From the NCBI RefSeq assembly GCF_029227915.1, contig NC_079878.1, positions 17,734,001 through 17,798,000 of the forward strand: a stretch of 64,000 bases of DNA, written 5' to 3'. The DNA comes from Hydractinia symbiolongicarpus (lineage: Eukaryota > Cnidaria > Hydrozoa > Anthoathecata > Hydractiniidae). Made by a program: the position numbers and the translations under genes. Below the pieces are notes generated by a model. The model made no database searches. It saw only the letters and a list, made by a program, of their open reading frames with translations, and was not told the origin of the DNA. Positions 56,140-64,000 of the stretch are shown here, one piece after another (positions within the stretch are counted from its first letter, which is position 1; each line of letters starts with the position of its first letter).

Positions 56140-58763
56140 CCTTGAATTAAGGTGTACGTATTCTCCAATTTTATTTTTTGTGAAAACATAGAGATAAAAT
56201 AAAAGAGAAAGAGGCACAACGCGATAATTTCTATTCAAAATCCCAATTTTTAAACAAACAATGCTGAAGAAGCGCGTCACTGGGTTCCAGTTCTTTTTGC
56301 GCGTTTCTCGCAAAACAACTAATCACTAATTCTTACAGCATAGAAGAAGAATAAAAGAAGATATTTAGGTTTTCCACTGAAAGCTCTTAGGGGTTACCTG
56401 CATAGTTTTCAAGAGAATCAGTTGAAGAAAAAGCTCAAAGGTCCAGCAACCATATTTGTTGTTGTCGTATGTATGTATATCACAAACAACTGTGTTTTTT
56501 TTAAGAAATACGGAACGGAATACGAATCCTTCAAAGATGCATAAAGGTAAGGGTTATTCTTTACTTTAGTAATAAAATTTAAGTGAATGACGATGACTAA
56601 TCTAAGTTTCAGGACAAAATTCAACTGTTAGTTTTCGGTGTTGATAGTTGTTTGACCCTTTAAATGCGCTCGATGTGTTATCCTACATAAAAAAGAGGAA
56701 ATCTCTAAAAAGTCGTGGTTTTTATAAACAACTTATATTAAAACAGCTCAAGCTATCTACTATCTTTTTTCTATTTAGGTATCAAGAGCTGCTCTAAAAC
56801 ATTTAAAAATGATTGGATTGCAGTGGACAAGGTAGATTTATCCCTCAATGAGGCTAACTACATAACATGTAACCCACTATTGTCATATGAATGATTTCTG
56901 TCACAAAAAGGTAGTTTTGGAAGTATTGAAAACTCACATTTCACACATTTGAGATTTCAGAATTAGGATATTAAATTGAATTTTTCATTCTGTTTGGGGC
57001 AAGTTAGACTTTAACCTCATGTTCTTGCTTGTTCTTGTCACATTTCAAGCCTCTATCCCAGCTTCTATTTGGTAAACAAAAATGAAATGAAATTTCCCAG
57101 TGATTTTGCTCGGTCGAAACAAATTTTTCCTTTGAGGAACAATTTTAAAAAAAAATTCTTGAAAAAAAAATGGTTCTGACGTAGAAATAAAAAAGTCACA
57201 ATTGTAAAATTTTGTTCACTAAGGGATAGTTATATCAAACTTTAATCCGAGAAAACTATGTGACATTTTTTTGTTAAGTCAAAACGAATGTTTGATTTGA
57301 TATTTTCACAAATCGACACTGAAAATATTCCATAAAGATTATTTATGTGAATAGAAACTTCCGCGAAACAAAGTTTGTGATTTTTGGTCTACATAGGAAA
57401 AATTAGGCCCCGCGAAAAAATTGACTTCTATAAATCACGAAATTTTATTCTCGCGAAATATTTGATTTTTCCCCACTTGCATTTGTATATATTTTGTATT
57501 GTAGTGTGAAGTAATACATATTTTATTTCTTCGTTATACCCTTGAATTCCCGAAAGTTAATTCTCGCGAAAAATCCAATATCAGCCAATTCGCGAAATTC
57601 ACAAAATTTTCTATCAAAGATTTTGCAATTGTTTTGCCTCGCAAAACTTAATTTCGCGAAAGTAAATGAAGTTTTTAAGTAAACAAATTGGAACAATTGT
57701 GCAAGATTAATTTTCAAGATTGTATGTATATATAAGCGAGAACACAATATAAAAAAGGTCGTTGGTTGTTGGAAAAACATTGAGGCTAAAATTTTGCACG
57801 TTTACAGCTGAAATCCAGACGTTCTGATAAGAAAAAGTTGTATATTGTTTTCTTTTCTACTGGATAAAAATCAAAATATATAGAGTGCCATTGAAAATCC
57901 CGTTTTACTTTTTCTATATGTGGAGATTTGTGATAAGCTTTATGCTCTATGAATTACCATAGAAGTAAGTATTAAGGTTAGCCATATAATATTAATAGTA
58001 TAAATATTCACAGTCAGTAAGAGGTAGTGACAGGGAGTGTGACTTTCTTTGTCGATTGCTCATGCAGCTAAGTCATATCTGCAACCCTGGAAAACATAGC
58101 CTTTTCTGTCGAAATCTCTCCCCTGATTAGAGTAATATGAAGTGTCACTGAGTGTTAGTAAACTTTACGCCAGTTTTAGTTTAAAATTTATTAGGGAACA
58201 GTAAAATAAAAAAGTATTTATATCCTAAAAACGCTAGGTAGATAGGTTTTAGTTTTAGCTCGCTAACATATACCAACAGATACACTTAAAGCTGCAGTAT
58301 TTAAACTTGTTTGTCGCACTACCACTATCGAACTACCCTCTTTATAAATGTTAATTACGATTTTGGGACACTGTCAGGTTAGAGCTGTAAAAGTCAACAT
58401 TTTGTGGATTCATTCTTCAAACTTGCATGTAAACATCCATCATTTCGTAATTTGCTCATAACTAATCTCTTTTTTATGTTATTCTGCATTTTTCCACGCG
58501 TATTTCGCGAAAATGTATATGGAAATAGGTCTATTGAATCTTTAAAAATATTGCCTTGAAAGATATTTCCCATGCTTTGGTGTGTTTTGTTTTTTCAGGA
58601 CACAAAATAATATCAGTAAAATTTCAGCCTTCTCCATGTTCTTATTTTGTGTTTGTTTTTTAGCTATTCTCAGCCTTATTGTTCAAAAGGGAAGAATGAA
58701 AATTAACTGGATACTCTACAAAATAATAAGTCAAATAACTAGTCATGTTGCGAATGCTATCTA
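56140..58763. other. LARP7 3' region and intergenic DNA
   Basis: 3' UTR presumably begins at 56140. Two short segments with good splice borders, about 56503-56547 (donor GTAAGG) and 56780-56832 (acceptor CTATTTAG, donor GTAGAT), could be exons of an alternative 3' end or another transcript. CGCGAAA recurs six times at 57360-57660, probably a decayed element. No other gene seen. Confidence 0.35.
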
Positions 58764-59484
58764 TCTATATAATAATACGCCAGTTCCGTGTCTCTGTGAC
58801 AGGCAAAGTGGATGTCTTCATTTTTCTTTGATGTTGCCGAAAAATGCATGTCTAATATGTTAAATTTTCTGACGTTACGACGCGACGTCAATAGCACTAC
58901 TTTAACGTCAATATCCTATATTAAATTAATGAAGCCATTACAGTGCACCTAAAATTTAGAGGCCAAATAACTTAGAAACGAGGTGGTGACGTCAATGATT
59001 TTTCACCGCGTGGGTAATTAGGGACCACCTATGACTAATTTGGGTAATTTTTCCAAACCCGGTCCCCAAATCCGTTTCGGAATGGACGGGTTGATGACGT
59101 CATCAAAAAACCTTCAACCCTTAATATCTCTGCAACCGTTTGTCAAAAGTACATAATCCTATACATTTTCTTGATCAGCGTTTCAAGATTTATACGATGT
59201 AGGCAACAGGTATACAAATTTCTAAAAAAAATTTTTTAAGGTTTTGACGGGCCATTGCTGACGTCAGCAAGATATTTAAGCCTTTATATCTTCTTAACCG
59301 TTCGTCAATAGCACATGATCATTACATTTTCTTGATCAGCAGTTTAAGCTCTACACGATGGAGGCAACGTGAAAACAAGGTTCTTTTTTGTGGATCGGTT
59401 GCTGACTTCATTAAAATTCGAATGACGCTTCTTCTTCATATTTATCCTGCCTCAGTGGATTTTTCCACGGGCTTTATCGACTAG
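58764..59484 (+). mobile_element. Helitron copy e
   Basis: Preceded by A (58763), starts TCTATATAATAATACGCCAG, ends GTGGATTTTTCCAC hairpin, GGGCTTTATCGA, CTAG at 59481-59484, followed by T. TC start, CTRR end, 3' hairpin about 12 bases from the end and an A|T context match Helitrons. 721 bp, non-coding. Confidence 0.85.
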
Positions 59485-60114
59485 TCTCTTATAATAATAC
59501 GGAGCTTCTGTCTGTGACTTTTGCAAAGTGGATAAAATTTCTTTGATAAAGTCTATAAAACATCGCCTATAAATTTGTTCTGTAAATTAGCAAACTTTGA
59601 CGTTAAAGCAATATTGACGTCAAAGGAAAGTATATTAAGATTAGTGAAGCCATTGCATTGCACTTTTAAATTTAAGGCTTAATAACATGAAAACGGGTGG
59701 AAATAACTGACGTCATCTCCTGCGTGGGTAACTAGGGACCACCTAGGACCAATTTGGGTAAGTTTCCCAAACCTGGGTCCCCAAATCCGTTTCGGAATGG
59801 GTGGGTTGATGACGTCATCAAAAAACCTTTAAACCCTAATATCTCTGCAATCGTTTGTCAAAAGTACATAATCCTATACATTTTCTTGATCAGCGTTTCA
59901 AGAGCTATACGATAGAGGCAGCAGGTATATAAATTTCAAAAAAAAATGTTTTGTGTTTTCACGGGCCTTTGCTGACGTCAGCACAATTTTTAAATCCTTA
60001 TATCTGCTTTTGCGTTGGGATCTTCACTGCTGCCTCCAGCAAAACATCTAAAACAACCTATTTTTCCATTGCCCATCTGCCTAAGTGGATTTCTCCACGG
60101 GCCTTATCGACTAG
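59485..60114 (+). mobile_element. Helitron copy f, abutting copy e
   Basis: Starts TCTCTTATAATAATACGG directly after copy e and ends with hairpin GTGGATTTCTCCAC and CTAG at 60111-60114. The interior matches copy e from TCCGTTTCGGAATGG to the end but has a distinct 5' third (GCAAAGTGGATAAAATTTC). Confidence 0.85.
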
Positions 60115-60261
60115 TCTATATAGTAATACGCCAGTTCTGTCTGTGACTTTTGCAAAGTGGATAAAATTTCTTTGATAAAGTCTTTAAAACATCGTCTATA
60201 AATTTGTTCTGTAAATTACCAAACTTTGACGTTAGAGCAATATTGACGTCAAAGGAAAGTG

Positions 60262-61828
60262 TCTATAATAATAGCCGTATTCCGTCTGTCTGTCTGTCTG
60301 TCTCTGCGCGGAACATGGCGGAGCAAGTAGCGAGACATACGCAAAATCCCCGCGGCCCTGCAGCTTTGTTCAATCACGAGGCTCCATTTTTACTACTGAC
60401 CAATCCAAGTGCTTCGCGGCCTCAACATGCCAACGGAGGAAACATGCTACCCCTAAATAGGTCATTTTGTTCCTTTTTTCTTCTGAGTACTTTGTATCCT
60501 ATAGGATTATTTAGTTTCTGTGTTTTCACATGTTCAGGTGAGTATAACATGACGTTTTCTAGCCATGTATAAATCTTAAACAAAACAATTTTTGAAGTGG
60601 CTACAAGTACGTGACCGTATTTCTACTTTTTTTTTGCTAGAAGTACGGCATCCACGTATTTTTACTATTTTTTGCTAGAAGTACGGCATTTACGTATTTT
60701 TACTTTCTTTTGCTGGAAGTACGGCACTCACGTATTTCTTTTTTCTAGAAGTCGCTTGGCCAGCGGGTTGGTTGGAGAGTTGACGATAAAAAGATATTTT
60801 CTTTTTAGGTTCTCTGTACTAGGAGCTTTTATTTACATCTCTACAACTTTGACTACGTATGTTCAACGGCTGATTATATGTTTTCAGGCTACGGTCATGT
60901 TAAGAATATTATCAAGAAGATATGATGCTCATATTAGTAAAAAAAAAGAACATTGAGGCTGCAACGAGTATATGTGTACCTTTGTCAAATAGTTCAGCGC
61001 TAGTGTGGGGAATGAAGTGAAATCTAAGTTGTCGAAAGTTATTTTTTGAATAGTATATTACACCGGAAACACCATAAAGTTGTGTGCACTTTACTTGATT
61101 TTCTACACACTTTATGGCTGTACTAAAGCGCTTTACCTCCTGAATGTGTGGCACAGTTGACAGTTCTTCTTAATCACTCAATCTGGTGTTTAATGCTGGG
61201 TAACAGCCCCTTGTGGCTTAACCCGGCGTTTCAACAGAGTGTATCCTGTGTTTTGTAAACCAAAGCCGCAATAGATTTTTTGAATAGGGTCTTAAGCCTA
61301 AACGCATGTGCTGCACGGTTTACCTGTACTAAGCGCTCAGTCCAGTGTCACAATTAATTTGTTAACCTTTACTGAAACTTATTTCGCAAAATAAAATAAA
61401 ATTGACCAATTGTTTTCCTATGACGGGGTAACAAATGGTTGTAACTTGTGTTTTTATTTTGGCTAAAGTTGCAGTAGAGTTATATTTTCAAAAATACACT
61501 ACAGCCGAAACACTATAGTGTTGTGTTCGCTTTACTCGATTAACGACATACTGCATACCTGTACTGAAGCGCTCCACTTGACCATGTGGCACAGTTTACG
61601 GCTCTTATTAAGCGCTTCACATAGTGTTCAACGGCGTGTCACACCTTGACTTGTGACTTACCCCGGCGTTTCGACGCCGGGTTTCCCGGCTATCTATATT
61701 ATATTGCCTGTGTACATCTGTTTGTCTGTCACACAAAATGGTAGCTTAGCTGCGTAATAGCGAGAAGCACGCAATGCGGTATAAAAAGGACGGGCGAACC
61801 CGTGGATTTTCCACGGGCTAACGACTAG
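60262..61828 (+). mobile_element. Helitron copy h of a second family, nested in g
   Basis: Starts TCTATAATAATAGCCGTATT followed by a (CTGT)n run, ends CCCGTGG-ATTTT-CCACGGG hairpin, CTAACGA and CTAG at 61825-61828, followed by T. 1567 bp. The base before TC is G where A is expected. Interior has a ~200-bp duplicated segment (near 61050-61270 and 61490-61690, sharing GCGCT-x-CAC and CCCGGCGTTTC words). An open frame at 60204-60572 crosses the 5' end and is not trusted as a gene. Confidence 0.75.
60600..60760. repeat. Short tandem repeat inside Helitron h
   Basis: About 3.5 copies of a 41-45 bp unit GCTAGAAGTACGGCAT..CACGTATTTTTACT. Confidence 0.85.
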
Positions 61829-62394
61829 TATATTAAGATTAGTGAAGCCATTGCATTGCACTTCTAAATTTAAGACTAAATAACTTGGAAACGAGTGGAA
61901 ATAACTGACGTCATCTCCTGCGTGGGTAACTAGGGACTAGCGGGGACCAATTTGGATAAGTTTCCCAAACCTGGGTCCCCGAATCCGTTTCGGAATGGAC
62001 GGGTTGATGACGTCATCAAAAAACCTTTAAACTCTAATATCTCCGCAACCGTTTGTCAAAAGTACATGATCCTATATATTTTCCTGATCAGTGTTTCAAG
62101 ATCTATACGATGAAGGCAACAGGTATACAAAAAAATTATGCTTTGGCAGATCTTCGCTGGCGTCAGCCAATTTCTTAAACCCTTATATCTCCTTAAGCGT
62201 TTGTGGAAAACGTATGATCCTATACATTATTTTGATCAGCGTTTCAACCTCTACACATTACAGGCAAAGAATAAACTAACTTTCGCCCATTATTTTTTTA
62301 TCTGCACTGTTGACATCAGCAAAACAACTAAAACAACCTATTTTTTTATTATTCTTCTGCCTAAGTGGATTTTTCCACGGGCCTTATCGACTAG

Positions 62395-63200
62395 TTATGT
62401 AATAATAATAATTTGTTATTTTTATTGCTAGATGTGCCTTAACCTTTTTGTGTAAAACAGTTTATTGAACATATTTCATAAGTTTATACTCGTTGTTAAT
62501 AGTACAGGGAAGTATCTTTTCCTTAATTTACACACTGTTAGTAACGTTGAGCTTATTTAGTACTGCTATTGTATTTATATATGTGATAAAATCCTTCAGC
62601 CATTCTACCTATGACTCAGAATAAAATGCTTTTTATTAACATTTGTTTAGATTCTTTTTCAGGACCTTGCTTAAATTTTTCTTTTGGTTTAATTTGCCGA
62701 TCAACTAGAAAAATCGTTTTAACGTCCACATTATGTAAACACGTGCAATTAATTATTTCAAAATTTCGATGGCGTCTGCCAGGACCAGTCAGCACACCAA
62801 AAATTTTTTTGAAAATTTGTTTACACGCTGCTTTTATTGTGTAAATCTGAAAACGCTGATAAAGAAAATGTATAGAACCATCCGCTTTTGATGAACGGTT
62901 AAGGAGATACAGTTAAACTCATGTAATTCGAATCTGCAAGGGGATTCAATATTGGTCGAATTTTGGTGGGGAAGTGTTAACGGGTTTACGGCGCTATTAA
63001 TCATCAATGTTGTAACATCCTACGAAGTAAAATGACGCGTAGTGTTTGAGAAATAAGTTGCTATTTTCATGTAAAACAAGTGTTACAAATTTTTAATTAT
63101 TATTTTTCTCATAAAAGTCCATGATTTTGCTCTGACTCCTATTAACCAATCTTCAATGGTTGCTCTTATCGGACATTTGCGACACCAGAGTATCAAACTT
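62395..63200. other. No gene seen
   Basis: AT-rich intergenic sequence right of the Helitron array. An open frame at 62611-62844 has no recognisable motif. Confidence 0.4.
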
Positions 63201-63210
63201 TGGATCCGTC

Positions 63211-63850
63211 TCAAACAACGTCAGTCTCTATTGCGTCTTCAATTTTGTATTGTGACGGTGGCGAAACTGGATTGTCGTTACGACAGTCATCATTGTCATC
63301 ATTAGAGCTAGCATCACGATCAACAATCTCGACCTCTTTATATTCACTCACTATTTCAGCGACAGACAACGGGCGTGATTCATTGGTCAAAAGCTTTATG
63401 TCGAAATCCACAAGGGATTCAGCACCCAAATCCTCAGGAGCCATGTATGGTCTGACCTTAAAAAGTTGGTCTAAATCAAAATTCAGCTCATCCAAAACGT
63501 CTTGCTCATCAGCACTTTCATCATCTGAATCATTGGTCCTATTCTTGAAAGGGTCGTCATCATCGTCAACAGCAGCTTTCCGAGCATCTTCTGAAATTCC
63601 TGATTTTCGAAAACAGTTAACGATTGTTGTTTTAGATACATCATCCCAAGCTGTCTTGAGCATCATCATGGCTTTTAGGATTGATGTGTTTGGCAGCTCT
63701 TGTCTAACCCTCTTATGATCTTTCGAACACCAATGACAAGGGATCGGTATTTGGCCTTTAATGAATGCCATTGTTGGGAATGATGTAAAATATCAACAGA
63801 CAAACAAAACACTCAAAAAGCATTCTATTCTATTTCAATGAAACGTTCCA
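63211..63850 (-). pseudogene. pogo/Tigger-like transposase, C-terminal remnant
   Basis: The frame from 63771 contains SILKAMMMLKTAWDDVSKTT then IVNCFRKSGI, the segment that follows the DDE catalytic domain of Tigger/jerky-type pogo transposases. Further upstream, in another frame, WHSLKAKYRSLV-like residues correspond to the GVIRSLK region after the third catalytic residue. The tail is very acidic (AAVDDDDDPF, ASSNDDNDD) and ends TDVV. The DDE core is not in the window or is lost, so this is a fragment. Confidence 0.7.
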
Positions 63851-64000
63851 TTGGTAAAAACGTTCGAATTTCACGGGAAAGTTCAATTATTGGAAAAATT
63901 CGAATTTCATTGAAACGTTCAATTGTTAAAAAAATTGAGTTTTAGAACTTTGAACAGACGAAAATTTTCAAAATTCTAATTACATAATCAAAATTTGCTC
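63851..64000. other. AT-rich repeat-like sequence at window edge
   Basis: GAAACGTTC and AAAATTCGAATTTCA words recur three times in 63835-63920; possibly part of the pogo-like element or its flank. Confidence 0.3.

Larger units (their letters stand above)
60115..62394 (+). mobile_element. Helitron copy g, interrupted by copy h
   Basis: Starts TCTATATAGTAATACGCCAG right after copy f. The f-like sequence breaks at 60261 after CAAAGGAAAGT and resumes at 61829 with TATTAAGATTAGTGAAGCC-like sequence. It ends with hairpin and CTAG at 62391-62394 followed by T. The gap is copy h. Confidence 0.85.

Noticed and set aside
60204-60572. 122-codon frame spanning the start of Helitron h
   Set aside because: It crosses the junction between two Helitrons and a CTGT repeat, and has no family resemblance.

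Overview
This is a eukaryotic, AT-rich, intron-containing animal locus saturated with transposable elements. Spliceosomal introns with GT..AG borders, a metazoan La-related protein 7 (LARP7) gene, and a mix of Penelope-like, LINE, Ty1/copia, Polinton/Maverick, Helitron, PIF/Harbinger-type, MULE and pogo elements point to a marine invertebrate. A cnidarian, perhaps a medusozoan, is my best guess, but this is inference from style and not from a diagnostic marker.

Layout. 1-8710: retroelement graveyard with a 5'-cut LINE (1-1985, +), a Penelope-like RT copy (5868 to 2834, -) split by a younger LINE on the same strand (5246 to 3246), microsatellites around a near-perfect 129-bp palindrome carrying a hammerhead-like core (6277-6405), a second Penelope-like fragment with a GIY-YIG endonuclease domain (7464 to 6605, -), then a minisatellite with a 104-bp higher-order period (8055-8710). 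8711-15858: mostly non-coding, with a broken MULE-type transposase gene (12226-13082, -). 15859-56139: the only clear host gene, LARP7 on the + strand. Ten coding exons join with consistent phase into 536 codons plus stop. They cover the La motif, RRM1, a charged linker and the C-terminal xRRM; only the N-terminal exon(s) were not found. 56140-64000: downstream region with head-to-tail Helitrons (58764-62394), one carrying a nested Helitron of another family, and a pogo/Tigger transposase remnant (63211-63850, -).

LARP7 introns hold most of the window. Intron 1 (10.4 kb) shows three-level nesting: an old LINE is interrupted by a 9.6-kb TIR element (16155-25753, target duplication TAA), itself interrupted by a 4.6-kb copia element (18488-23102, 144-bp LTRs, target duplication GATTT). 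The 13.9-kb intron inside the xRRM contains a decayed 12.6-kb Polinton (34601-47222) with truncated PolB, a retroviral-like integrase and about a dozen other frames, including 24-residue DUF4116-like repeats. The last intron contains a LINE, Helitrons and a Harbinger-type MITE.

Almost every mobile-element gene here has stops, frameshifts or deletions, whereas the LARP7 exons are intact and keep the residues expected for RNA binding. No tRNA, rRNA or CRISPR array is supported.
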